From: Pontibacter sp. FD36
GTDB taxonomy: Bacteria; Bacteroidota; Bacteroidia; Cytophagales; Hymenobacteraceae
DNA length: 64,000 nucleotides
Reading direction: 5' to 3'
Assembly (NCBI RefSeq): GCF_015686655.1
Contig: NZ_JADPMP010000006.1
Location: 186,001 to 250,000 of the forward strand
The notes under the pieces were generated by a model. The model saw nothing but the letters and a program-made list of their open reading frames with translations. It did not search any database and had not been told where the DNA came from. Within the stretch, counting starts at the first letter, position 1, and each line of letters opens with the position of its first letter. The position numbers and the translations under genes are program-made. Shown one piece after another: positions 8,793-17,442 of this stretch.

Positions 8793-10547
8793 ATGATTAC
8801 GAAGAAGTTCTTTAAACACCGCTTGTTACTGGTAGCAGGTTTAGCCGGGGCACTACAATTCGGCTGTCAGCAACAGCCAGCCACAACTGCCTCTACAAAT
8901 AGCCCTACCGCTGCTCCTGTAGCAGCAACAGCCAGCACTGCCAACACCGATTGGGTATACGAAGGCATCGAGTTCGATATGCCGCGTGTGCAGGAGCCAA
9001 CGTTCGGCAGCTACCGTGTCAGCATCACTGATTTTGGGGCTGTAAGCGATGGCCTCACTAAAAATACACAAGCCTTTGAAAGAGCCATAGCGGATGTTTC
9101 TGCTAAAGGCGGTGGTACGGTGGTGATACCACGTGGTATGTGGTATACGGGCCCGATTGTGATGAGAAGCAATATCAACCTGCATGCAGAGGACGGTGCA
9201 CTGATTTTGTTCAGCAAAGACTTCGATGATTATCCGCTTGTGAAGACCAGCTTCGAGGGACTCAATACTTTCCGCTGCCAGTCACCGATCTCAGGATATG
9301 GACTGGAGAATGTGGCTATTACCGGTAAAGGCGTTTTTGACGGAAATGGCGATGCTTGGCGCCCGGTGAAGAAAGGCAAAATGACCGACGCGCAGTGGAA
9401 AACCTTGGTGAATTCCGGTGGTGTGCTGAGCAACGATGGCAAGACGTGGTATCCTTCTCAAAGCTCGAAGAACGGGGCTACAACCGGCAACTTCAACGTG
9501 CCACTTGATCTGACGGAGAAAGAACAATTTGAGCCGATAAAAGACTTCATGCGCCCAGTGCTCCTGAGTATAATTAACAGTAAAAAAGTGATGCTGGACG
9601 GTCCTACTTTCCAGAACTCTCCAGCTTGGAACCTGCACCCGCTAATGTGCGAAGATGTGACCATCCGCAACCTGACCGTGCGCAACCCTTGGTACTCGCA
9701 GAACGGCGACGGCCTAGACCTAGAGTCTTGCAAGAATGCCGTGGTGTATAACAACACCTTCGACGTAGGTGACGATGCCATTTGTTTTAAATCCGGTAAG
9801 GACAAAGACGGTCGTGATCGCGGTATACCTACTGAGAACGTGATCGTGAAAAACAATGTGGTATACCACGGTCATGGCGGCTTCGTGGTAGGCAGCGAAA
9901 TGTCTGGCGGCGTGAAGAACGTGCACGTGTCTAACTGTACGTTCATTGGCACCGACATCGGACTGCGCTTTAAGAGCACACGCGGTCGTGGTGGTGTGGT
10001 AGAGAACATCTATATCTCTAACATCGACATGATCAACATCCCGACACAGGCCATCAGTTTTAACCTGTTCTATGGCGGTAACTCACCTACCATGGATGCC
10101 GAGCAAGGCGGGGCTAAGAAGGAGGAAAAGCTGGAGTCGGTGACAGAAAAGACACCTTCGTTCAAGAACATCTACATGAAAAACATACGTGTGGCTGGTG
10201 CTGACGAGGCGCTGGCGCTACAAGGTTTGCCAGAGATGAACCTGCAAAATGTGAACATTGAAAATGCCGTACTGAAAGCCAAGAAAGGGATAACTGCAGT
10301 AGATTCTGACGGCATTGTGCTCAAAAATGTGAAGGTAGAAGCAGAACAAGGACCAGCATTAACCATTTTCAACAGCAAGAACATTGACATCACAGGCTTT
10401 AGCTACAACGAGGGGAAAGAGCCGGTGGTAAAAATACTCGGGCCGAAGACGGAGAAGGTGCGCCTAGAGAAAAAAGACTTTAACAACGCCGCCAAACAGG
10501 TTTCGAAAGGGAAAGACCTGACTGGCACGGCACTCAACATAGAGTAA
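8793..10547 (+). CDS. Polygalacturonase-type GH28 lipoprotein
   Basis: A 584-residue right-handed beta-helix enzyme with lipobox QFGC (Cys25). The GH28 catalytic signatures are present: NGDGLD (304-309, Asp306), GDDAICFKSG (Asp327, Asp328), HGHGGFVVGSE (His361) and RFKSTRGRGG (Arg392, Lys394). It should hydrolyse alpha-galacturonide links, perhaps exo-acting, or act on rhamnogalacturonan. The gene starts 10 bp after GH43 and ends at the hairpin 10570-10599, so it closes a transcription unit. Confidence 0.92.
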   Translation: MITKKFFKHRLLLVAGLAGALQFGCQQQPATTASTNSPTAAPVAATASTANTDWVYEGIEFDMPRVQEPTFGSYRVSITDFGAVSDGLTKNTQAFERAIADVSAKGGGTVVIPRGMWYTGPIVMRSNINLHAEDGALILFSKDFDDYPLVKTSFEGLNTFRCQSPISGYGLENVAITGKGVFDGNGDAWRPVKKGKMTDAQWKTLVNSGGVLSNDGKTWYPSQSSKNGATTGNFNVPLDLTEKEQFEPIKDFMRPVLLSIINSKKVMLDGPTFQNSPAWNLHPLMCEDVTIRNLTVRNPWYSQNGDGLDLESCKNAVVYNNTFDVGDDAICFKSGKDKDGRDRGIPTENVIVKNNVVYHGHGGFVVGSEMSGGVKNVHVSNCTFIGTDIGLRFKSTRGRGGVVENIYISNIDMINIPTQAISFNLFYGGNSPTMDAEQGGAKKEEKLESVTEKTPSFKNIYMKNIRVAGADEALALQGLPEMNLQNVNIENAVLKAKKGITAVDSDGIVLKNVKVEAEQGPALTIFNSKNIDITGFSYNEGKEPVVKILGPKTEKVRLEKKDFNNAAKQVSKGKDLTGTALNIE

Positions 10548-10569
10548 AGAACTTTCATTTGAAACACTA

Positions 10570-10599
10570 AGCATGGTCACTGTGGGGCCATGCTTTTTT
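10570..10599 (+). terminator. Rho-independent terminator after GH28
   Basis: Stem AGCATGG (10570-10576) with CCATGCT (10588-10594), extended by G-U and C-G pairs, followed by a T-run to 10599. It sits 23 bp after the polygalacturonase stop and splits the pectin cluster in two. Confidence 0.8.
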
Positions 10600-10641
10600 A
10601 TCTCCCATCATCAGAAACTTTTTACCTGAAATAACACAACA

Positions 10642-11457
10642 ATGCAGAAGCTAGCTTTTGGACTTGCCGCAATAGCTCTAAGCCTGGCGCTGATGGCCTT
10701 TATTCCTTTCAAGAAGAAAACAGTGACGGTATACCTGATCGGCGACTCTACTGTGGCTGATTATACAGGCGATTATGAAGAGGAAGACTATATGCTCAAG
10801 CGCTACCCGGTGGCCGGCTGGGGGCAGATGTTCCAGCCCTTCATGCGGCCTGACAGCCTGACCAAACTCCGCCATTTGATCAAAGCAGACAGCGTGGTAG
10901 TAGATGACAGAGCAAGGGGAGGACGCAGCACGCGTACTTTCTTTGAAGAAGGCCGCTGGTCGGCGGTTGTTCGCTCACTGCAGAAAGGTGATCTGGTCAT
11001 GATTCAGTTCGGGCACAACGATGCTGCCGAGAACAAACCAGAGCGCTACACCAATGTAACAGCCTACAAAGAGTATCTGCGCCTGTACGTTAACCAGACC
11101 CGCGAAAAGAAAGCCATTCCGATTCTGATCACTCCGGTGAACCGCAATTATCCGTGGAAAGATGGCCAGTTAAGCAATGTGCACGGCGAGTACCCACAGG
11201 CGGTGAAAGATGTAGCCAAGGAACTGAACGTGCAGCTAATCGATTTGACGCAGCTATCCATTGACCATTTCACTGCCAAAGGTCAGGATTATGTAACAAA
11301 GCATTATTTTATGCACCTGGCGCCCGGTGAATATGTAGCATACCCTGACGGGCAGAAGGATAACACGCATTTTAAAGGTGCAGGTGCTACAGCGGTTGCG
11401 CAGCTTGTGTTTAACGGGATGAAGAGTTTGAAAGGAGGCGCTGCAGCGAAGAAGTAA
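10642..11457 (+). CDS. Rhamnogalacturonan acetylesterase, SGNH (CE12-type)
   Basis: A 271-residue SGNH hydrolase with an uncleaved-looking N-terminal hydrophobic segment (residues 4-21). Motifs: VYLIGDST with Ser36 (nucleophile), the oxyanion Gly in GGRSTRTFF, QFGHND (124-127), and DNTHF with Asp240 and His243 completing the triad. It should remove acetyl groups from rhamnogalacturonan I. A second enzyme of the same type is at 15855-16595. It has its own start after the GH28 terminator, so a promoter may lie in 10600-10641, though I see no clear element. Confidence 0.9.
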   Translation: MQKLAFGLAAIALSLALMAFIPFKKKTVTVYLIGDSTVADYTGDYEEEDYMLKRYPVAGWGQMFQPFMRPDSLTKLRHLIKADSVVVDDRARGGRSTRTFFEEGRWSAVVRSLQKGDLVMIQFGHNDAAENKPERYTNVTAYKEYLRLYVNQTREKKAIPILITPVNRNYPWKDGQLSNVHGEYPQAVKDVAKELNVQLIDLTQLSIDHFTAKGQDYVTKHYFMHLAPGEYVAYPDGQKDNTHFKGAGATAVAQLVFNGMKSLKGGAAAKK

Positions 11458-11534
11458 CGCAACTGAGTTACGGCTCCGGGCTATTATACCCGTGGAGAGC
11501 ATGGAATCATTGACCTATAACTCAACTGAATGAT

Positions 11535-14018
11535 ATGAACATCAGACGACACTTCTTATGGCTTGTAGTCTCACTTTGGTTTAGCGTAGGTAGCGCTTCG
11601 GCCCAAAACGAAGCTAGTATGTACCACAAGCTTTGGTATAAACAGCCTGCCGGCAACTGGAATGAAGCACTGCCACTTGGAAACGGGCGATTAGGAGCCA
11701 TGGTCTTCGGCCAGCCGGCACAGGAACAGTTGCAGCTGAATGAAGAGACGGTTTGGGCTGGTGAACCGGGTAATAATGTGTTGACTGCATTACATAGCGC
11801 GTTGCCCGAAATCAGAGCACTTATAAATGCAGGGAGGCATAAAGAAGCGCATGATCTGGCTTCTGAAAAGATTCCCCGCCATCCGGCCGCCGATAACAAT
11901 TATGGTATGCCTTATCAGCCAGTCGGAAATCTGTTTATTTCCTTTCCGGGCCACAAGCAAGCCACAGACTACTACCGTGATCTGGATATTCAACAAGCCA
12001 CCGCAACGGTTTCTTATAAAGTAAACGGCGTTACGTTCAAGCGGGAAGTATTATCATCATTCACGGATGATGTCGTGATCGTGCGGCTTACAGCAGATAA
12101 GCCTAAAAGTATAAACTTTACACTCACGGCCGATAGTCCACACAAAAGTTACACGGTCAGAACACAGGATAACCAGCTTTTGCTGAGCGGTGTTTCCGGT
12201 GATGCAGACAACAAAAAAGGGAAGGTAAAATTTGAAACGCGTGTTAAACCTGAAGCGGAGGGAGGCAAGGTCACCAGCACACCGGAAGGCGTACAGGTGA
12301 GCGGAGCCAATGCCGCCACGATCTATATCTCCATTGGTACAAATTTTAAAAACTACAAAGACCTGAGTAGCATTGGCGAGGCAAAAGCAGCAAGTTTGCT
12401 GACCAGTGCCGTTAAGAAGAAGTATAAGAAAGCAAAAGCAGAGCATATCGCCTTCTACAGAAACTACTTCGACCGTGCTTCCCTGAACCTGGGCACGACT
12501 GCAGCTATGCAGAAACCAACGGACGAACGCCTGGCTGCTTTTGCTAGTTCGAACGACCCGCATTTAGCGGCACTGTATTTTCAGTTCGGACGCTACCTGC
12601 TTATCTCTAGTTCGCAGCCGGGTACACAGCCCGCTAACCTACAGGGCATCTGGAACGACAAAATCGCACCGTCCTGGGACAGCAAGTATACTGTCAATAT
12701 CAACACCGAAATGAATTATTGGCCGTCTGAGGTAACCAACCTTTCAGAAATGCACGAACCACTGTTTGGCATGCTGAAAGATCTCTCGCAGGCCGGTAAA
12801 GAAAGTGCCGCCAAAATGTATGGGGCCCGCGGCTGGATGATGCATCATAATACGGACATTTGGCGGATGACCGGCCCCATTGACGGTGCTTTTTATGGCC
12901 TGTGGCCTATGGGAGGAGCCTGGCTGACGCAGCATCTGTGGCAACGTTATCTGTATACCGGCAATCAGGCTTTTCTGAAAGAGGTATACCCGGTACTTAA
13001 AGGTGCAGCCTTGTTCTACGCCGATGTGTTGCAAGAGGAGCCAACGAACAAATGGCTGGTGGTAAGTCCGTCTATGTCGCCGGAGAACAAACACCAGAGC
13101 GGTGTGTCTATTGCCGCCGGAACCACCATGGATAACCAGCTTATCTTCGATCTTTTCAGCAATGTGATTAGAGCTTCCGAAGTGCTGAATACTGATCTGG
13201 CTTTTGCCGACTCACTACGCACCATGAAAGACAGGTTGCCTCCTATGCAGATAGGGCAGCATAACCAATTGCAGGAGTGGTTGCAGGACTTAGATCGGAA
13301 AGATGATAAACACCGCCACGTTTCCCATCTTTACGGCTTATTCCCGAGCAACCAGGTTTCGCCTTATAGCCATCCTCATTTGTTTGAAGCTGCCAAAAAC
13401 TCGCTTGTTTACCGGGGTGACAAATCTACAGGCTGGTCGATGGGTTGGAAAGTGAACCTGTGGGCAAGGCTGCTGGATGGCAACCGTGCTTATAAACTGA
13501 TACAGGACCAACTGACACCTGCCGGACTGGAAGGCAAAGGAGAGAGTGGAGGCACTTATCCGAACCTGTTCGACGCGCATCCACCTTTCCAGATTGATGG
13601 CAATTTCGGTTGCACGGCAGGTATAGCTGAGATGTTACTTCAAAGTCATGATGGGACGCTGCATGTGCTTCCGGCGCTGCCCGATGTGTGGCAAACCGGT
13701 GAGGTAAAAGGACTGGTAGCGAGAGGCGGTTTTGTGATAGATATGGCCTGGGAGGCAGGAAAAGTGAAAACAGTGAAAATACATTCCAAACTGGGTGGCA
13801 ACTGCCGCATCAGAACAAGCGAACTCTTGCAATTAGCCAGTAAAGGTAACCTGAAAGAAGCAACTGGTGAAAACCCAAACTTCTTTTACCAGAGAGCAGC
13901 TATTAAAGATCCATTGGTATCGGAGAAAGCACAATTGCAGGAGGGAAGTATAGCCGATGTGCTAGAACTCGATCTGGCTACTGAAAAAGGAAAAACTTAT
14001 TTGTTAAGATTAAACTAA
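11535..14018 (+). CDS. GH95 family alpha-L-fucosidase/galactosidase
   Basis: An 827-residue exported enzyme (signal peptide ending near SASAQ). GH95 is clear from [18 protein letters not shown] near the start, INTEMNYWP (Asn390-Pro397), and [17 protein letters not shown] with Asp688, the position of the catalytic Asp in the family. Length matches full GH95 proteins. In pectin loci such enzymes remove terminal L-galactose or L-fucose from rhamnogalacturonan side chains; which sugar cannot be decided here. Its TAA stop is followed by GGTATAGCCC, the left arm of an inverted repeat. Confidence 0.92.
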   Translation: MNIRRHFLWLVVSLWFSVGSASAQNEASMYHKLWYKQPAGNWNEALPLGNGRLGAMVFGQPAQEQLQLNEETVWAGEPGNNVLTALHSALPEIRALINAGRHKEAHDLASEKIPRHPAADNNYGMPYQPVGNLFISFPGHKQATDYYRDLDIQQATATVSYKVNGVTFKREVLSSFTDDVVIVRLTADKPKSINFTLTADSPHKSYTVRTQDNQLLLSGVSGDADNKKGKVKFETRVKPEAEGGKVTSTPEGVQVSGANAATIYISIGTNFKNYKDLSSIGEAKAASLLTSAVKKKYKKAKAEHIAFYRNYFDRASLNLGTTAAMQKPTDERLAAFASSNDPHLAALYFQFGRYLLISSSQPGTQPANLQGIWNDKIAPSWDSKYTVNINTEMNYWPSEVTNLSEMHEPLFGMLKDLSQAGKESAAKMYGARGWMMHHNTDIWRMTGPIDGAFYGLWPMGGAWLTQHLWQRYLYTGNQAFLKEVYPVLKGAALFYADVLQEEPTNKWLVVSPSMSPENKHQSGVSIAAGTTMDNQLIFDLFSNVIRASEVLNTDLAFADSLRTMKDRLPPMQIGQHNQLQEWLQDLDRKDDKHRHVSHLYGLFPSNQVSPYSHPHLFEAAKNSLVYRGDKSTGWSMGWKVNLWARLLDGNRAYKLIQDQLTPAGLEGKGESGGTYPNLFDAHPPFQIDGNFGCTAGIAEMLLQSHDGTLHVLPALPDVWQTGEVKGLVARGGFVIDMAWEAGKVKTVKIHSKLGGNCRIRTSELLQLASKGNLKEATGENPNFFYQRAAIKDPLVSEKAQLQEGSIADVLELDLATEKGKTYLLRLN

Positions 14019-14049
14019 GGTATAGCCCATCTCACGGGCGCTTATACCT
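14018..14049. repeat. Imperfect hairpin after the GH95 stop
   Basis: AGGTATAGCCC (14018-14028) pairs with GGGC...TATACCT (14036-14049), giving 11 bp with a 3-nt bulge. There is no T-run. It may attenuate or protect mRNA ends; it is another instance of the GGTATA motif abutting a stop codon. Confidence 0.55.
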
Positions 14050-14082
14050 GCTTACGTGTACATTGTGAAGGTAATCAACCAG

Positions 14083-15297
14083 ATGTTGAGCAAGAGATGG
14101 CAACCACTAGCGAAGGCATACTTATGGGTATGGCTCATATTGGTTGCTGCTACTGCCGATGCACAGAAGTCAGATGTGGGTAACTTTTATCCACTGCTCC
14201 AATCTCATGCTGCTAAAAATAACAGCAGCCTCTCCTTCCTGAACAGTAAGCACCGCAACACAGAAAAGTGGCGGAAAGAAGCAAAGGGAAAACTGCAGGA
14301 ATTGCTGGCTTACAGCCCGGAGCATGTACCTTTACAAAGTCAGGTTATCAGCACCACCAAGCGCGATGGCTATACCCAGCACCTAGTGCGCTACAATGTA
14401 AGCGCAGGCCAGCAAACAGAAGCTTTTTTGCTTATACCTGATAACCTGACCAAACCTGCTCCAGCCATCATTGCCCTGCACGACCATGGCGGCTTTTACT
14501 TTTTCGGGAAAGAAAAACACAGTATCACCGATGATCAGCCGGAGGTGCTGGTAGAGTATATTCAGAACCTATATGAAGGCAGGGCTTATGCCGACGAATT
14601 AGTTAAAAGGGGCTTTGTGGTGCTCTCGCCAGATGCGCCTTATTTTGGGTCGCAGAAGCTAGACCCGGAACTGGTAAGCGATAAAAACGCGAAGTCCTAT
14701 TATGACAAAGTCACGGAAGACGAGAGCGAGAACATCAAAGCTTATAACAAGTTTGCCGGAGCACAGGAGATACCGATGAACAAGACCATCCTGACAGCGG
14801 GTACCACCTGGCTCGGCATGATCGTGCATAGCGACAGAGTAGCGATTGATTACCTGTTGTCGCGCCCGGAGGTAGACCCGGAGCGGATCGGCTGCATCGG
14901 CTTGTCGCTGGGCGGGTTGCGTAGCACGTACCTTTTCGGTCTCGATGCCAGGATTAAGACAGGTGTAGTGGCGGCTTTTTCTACTACCTACGAGCACATG
15001 CTGCAGGAACACGTGCGCCATACCTGGATGATGTATGTGCCAAGGCAGTACCAATACCTGGACCTGCCCGATGTGGCTTCGCTGAATGCACCGCGTCCAC
15101 TGTTGGTGCAGAACTGTCAGCAGGACAAGCTATTTAACCCAGCTGGTATGAAAGCTGCAGAAACAAAACTGACCGACATCTACAGCAAGATGAAGGCTGC
15201 AGATAAATTCAAGGCCAGCTATTACGACGTGCCACACTCAATGACCATCGCCATGCAGAACGATGCTTTTGAGTGGCTGGAGAAATGGCTGAAATAA
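14083..15297 (+). CDS. Exported alpha/beta hydrolase (putative esterase)
   Basis: A 404-residue protein from the ATG at 14083; a GTG at 14056 would add nine residues, but the signal peptide fits best starting at MLSKRWQPLAKAY. The alpha/beta hydrolase fold is shown by LIPDNLTKPAPAIIALHDHGG, the nucleophile elbow GLSLGG (Ser275), and VPHSMT near the end (His385). Related proteins are annotated as dienelactone hydrolases or acetyl-xylan esterases. In this cluster an ester-removing role on pectin (acetyl or feruloyl) is likely but unproven. The VOC gene starts 21 bp downstream. Confidence 0.78.
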   Translation: MLSKRWQPLAKAYLWVWLILVAATADAQKSDVGNFYPLLQSHAAKNNSSLSFLNSKHRNTEKWRKEAKGKLQELLAYSPEHVPLQSQVISTTKRDGYTQHLVRYNVSAGQQTEAFLLIPDNLTKPAPAIIALHDHGGFYFFGKEKHSITDDQPEVLVEYIQNLYEGRAYADELVKRGFVVLSPDAPYFGSQKLDPELVSDKNAKSYYDKVTEDESENIKAYNKFAGAQEIPMNKTILTAGTTWLGMIVHSDRVAIDYLLSRPEVDPERIGCIGLSLGGLRSTYLFGLDARIKTGVVAAFSTTYEHMLQEHVRHTWMMYVPRQYQYLDLPDVASLNAPRPLLVQNCQQDKLFNPAGMKAAETKLTDIYSKMKAADKFKASYYDVPHSMTIAMQNDAFEWLEKWLK

Positions 15298-15318
15298 GTA
15301 CGAAGAGAGAATACTTTT

Positions 15319-15729
15319 ATGAAATTAGAACACTTTGCGTTGAATGTAGAAGACCCGGTGGCTATGGCGGCCTGGTATGTGGAACACCTGGGTATGACAA
15401 TTGTCCGGCAGATGGAGCAGTCGCCTTTTATGACCTTTCTGGCCGATGACAGTGGGAGGGTTATGGTGGAGATATACCTCAACCCGGCTGACGAAGTGCC
15501 GGCCTACCGGGAAATGAACCCGCTGTTGGTGCATCTGGCATTTGTGTCAGAAAACCCAATTGCCGATCAGGATCGATTAGTCGCTGCAGGAGCAAGTTTG
15601 GTCTCGGAGCAGCACTTGGAAGATGGTTCGCATCTGGTGATGCTGCGCGATCCCTGGGGCCTGGCCCTGCAGCTTTGCAAAAGGGGAGTGCCGATGCTGG
15701 CTGAGAAAGAACGTTCGTCGAAGGTATAG
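15319..15729 (+). CDS. VOC/glyoxalase-fold protein
   Basis: A 136-residue single vicinal-oxygen-chelate protein: MKLEHFALNVEDP at the start with the metal-ligand His, then WYVEHLGMTIVR, LVHLAFVSENP and HLVMLRDPWGLALQL. No signal peptide, so cytoplasmic. It could be a lactoylglutathione lyase-like, isomerase or resistance protein; the substrate is not visible. It is closely spaced behind the putative esterase and just ahead of the second acetylesterase, so it may act on a product of the pathway or simply ride in the operon. Confidence 0.75.
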   Translation: MKLEHFALNVEDPVAMAAWYVEHLGMTIVRQMEQSPFMTFLADDSGRVMVEIYLNPADEVPAYREMNPLLVHLAFVSENPIADQDRLVAAGASLVSEQHLEDGSHLVMLRDPWGLALQLCKRGVPMLAEKERSSKV

Positions 15730-15854
15730 GTGTAAGTATTTAGGCTATTCAGAAAGTGGTGACTGTTGCATTCATCCTATAATAGATAAAGCACCCATCC
15801 TGTGGAGTGGCCTGATTTTAGAGTGACAGTTGTAAAATAATAAAGTGTGTTCGT

Positions 15855-16595
15855 ATGAAAATATTCCTGTTGTTGGCGACTACATTACTGATGGCATTGC
15901 TTCCTGCCCAACAGAAGCAGCCCATCAAGGTATACCTGATCGGTGACTCCACCATCTCCATCAAAGAAACGAAAGCCTATCCGGAGACGGGTTGGGGAAT
16001 GCCATTTGTACATTTCTTCGATTCAAGCGTGACAGTGGACAACCGGGCAAAAAACGGCCGCAGCACCCGCACCTTTATTGAGGAAGGCCTATGGCAGCCC
16101 GTGGTAGATAACCTGCAGGCTGGCGACTATGTGTTCATTCAGTTCGGGCACAACGACGAAGTGGAGACCAAAAAAAGCTATACCCCGCAGGACCAGTACC
16201 GTGCTAACCTGGCACGGTTCGTACATGAGACCAGAAAGAAGAAAGCTATACCTGTACTGATCACGCCAGCGGCCCGTCGCCAGTTCGACGAAGCCGGTAA
16301 GATCGTGGGAACACACGACACCTATTCAGCCATTGTACGTGAGGTAGCCAAGAAGCATAAAGTGCCGCTCATTGACCTAGACAAGAAAAGCCAGGAGCTG
16401 TTGCAGCAGTTCGGCACAGAAAACTCGAAGCACCTGTTTCTGCAACTGGAAGCCGGTGAGCATCCTAATTACCCTGAAGGCAAAGATGATAACACCCACT
16501 TCAGCGAACTAGGCGCACGCAAGATGGCGCAGCTGGTACTGACCGGCATAAGAGATCAGAAGCTGGAATTGGCAGATAGGATTGTGAAAAAGTAA
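15855..16595 (+). CDS. Rhamnogalacturonan acetylesterase, SGNH (second copy)
   Basis: A 246-residue SGNH esterase with a signal peptide (MKIFLLLATTLLMALLPAQ). Motifs mirror the enzyme at 10642: VYLIGDST with Ser32, NGRSTRTF, QFGHND, and DDNTHF with Asp212 and His215. It is shorter than the first copy and differs in the segment after the nucleophile. Role: deacetylation of rhamnogalacturonan. A 125-bp gap with no clear signal separates it from the VOC gene. Confidence 0.9.
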   Translation: MKIFLLLATTLLMALLPAQQKQPIKVYLIGDSTISIKETKAYPETGWGMPFVHFFDSSVTVDNRAKNGRSTRTFIEEGLWQPVVDNLQAGDYVFIQFGHNDEVETKKSYTPQDQYRANLARFVHETRKKKAIPVLITPAARRQFDEAGKIVGTHDTYSAIVREVAKKHKVPLIDLDKKSQELLQQFGTENSKHLFLQLEAGEHPNYPEGKDDNTHFSELGARKMAQLVLTGIRDQKLELADRIVKK

Positions 16596-16646
16596 GCGTG
16601 CTGGTACAGTAATAGATGTGTATATCCTGAAACAGGTATAAATGAA

Positions 16647-17333
16647 ATGAAAAGTAAACAGCCGTGGTGGATGAACGCTGCAGCAGGAGTAATGCTTGGC
16701 GTCCTGTGCCTGTCAGGTATAAGCTGTTCTAATTTCAGAACACAGGCATCGCAACCGGGTGTAAAGGTATGGCAGGTCAATTCGCTCACGTCGATTGCGG
16801 GGTATCAGCCAACAGTAATAGGTAACCCAAAGGTAATTGATGCTGGGACGCACGAACTGGCGATTGCGTTTGATGGTATAGACGATGGGTTGCTGATCAA
16901 CTCTAACCCGATTGCCGGAGCAGAGGATTTTGAAATAGAGGTGGAGTTTAAGCCCTATACCGGTTATCCCGATAACATCGAGCAGCGCTTTCTGCACATA
17001 CAGGACCCTGCTAACCCAGATAGGAGAATCCTGATCGAGCTTCGGCTCAATAACCGGCAACAGTGGTATGCCGACTTCTTTATGCGAACCGAGAACGCGT
17101 CAATTACCCTGATCGACTCTACTAAAACGCATCCAGTTGATGAGTGGGCTACCATCAAGCTACATTACAGCCGGGGTCAGATGAAAGGCTTTGTAAATGG
17201 ATTAGAAGAGGTGTCGGGAGAGATTACTTACCTGCCCATAAGTCCTTCTGCCAGCACTTCCATTGGCACCCGTATGGACAAACGCTCCTGGTTCAAGGGC
17301 ACGATCAAAACTGTACGATTCAGCACAAAGTAA
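16647..17333 (+). CDS. LamG/concanavalin-like lipoprotein
   Basis: A 228-residue lipoprotein (lipobox SGISC, Cys27). The rest reads as one jelly-roll domain: AFDGIDDGLLINSNPIAG, EVEFKPYTGYPDNIEQRFLH, DEWATIKLHYSRGQMKGFVNG, and the typical final strand SWFKGTIKTVRFS. Such modules bind carbohydrates or form small esterase/lyase-like sandwiches; no catalytic residues can be assigned. It ends the plus-strand pectin cluster, so it may be a surface pectin-binding protein. I do not recognise a more exact family. Confidence 0.65.
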   Translation: MKSKQPWWMNAAAGVMLGVLCLSGISCSNFRTQASQPGVKVWQVNSLTSIAGYQPTVIGNPKVIDAGTHELAIAFDGIDDGLLINSNPIAGAEDFEIEVEFKPYTGYPDNIEQRFLHIQDPANPDRRILIELRLNNRQQWYADFFMRTENASITLIDSTKTHPVDEWATIKLHYSRGQMKGFVNGLEEVSGEITYLPISPSASTSIGTRMDKRSWFKGTIKTVRFSTK

Positions 17334-17360
17334 TTTATCACCTGCTAAGCTTGGGTATAT

Positions 17361-17392
17361 AAAAAAGCCGGTTCCTCCTAAGAAGAACCGGC
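17361..17392 (-). terminator. Terminator for the altronate dehydratase gene
   Basis: GCCGGTTC (17367-17374) pairs with GAACCGGC (17385-17392). On the minus strand the stem is followed by six T residues (A-run at 17361-17366 on the plus strand), so it mainly serves the minus-strand gene. It lies between the two convergent genes and may also stop plus-strand transcripts. Confidence 0.85.
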
Positions 17393-17442
17393 CTTCACCT
17401 CATTTAACAAACGCAATAACAATCTATTATCAATCAGGCGTA

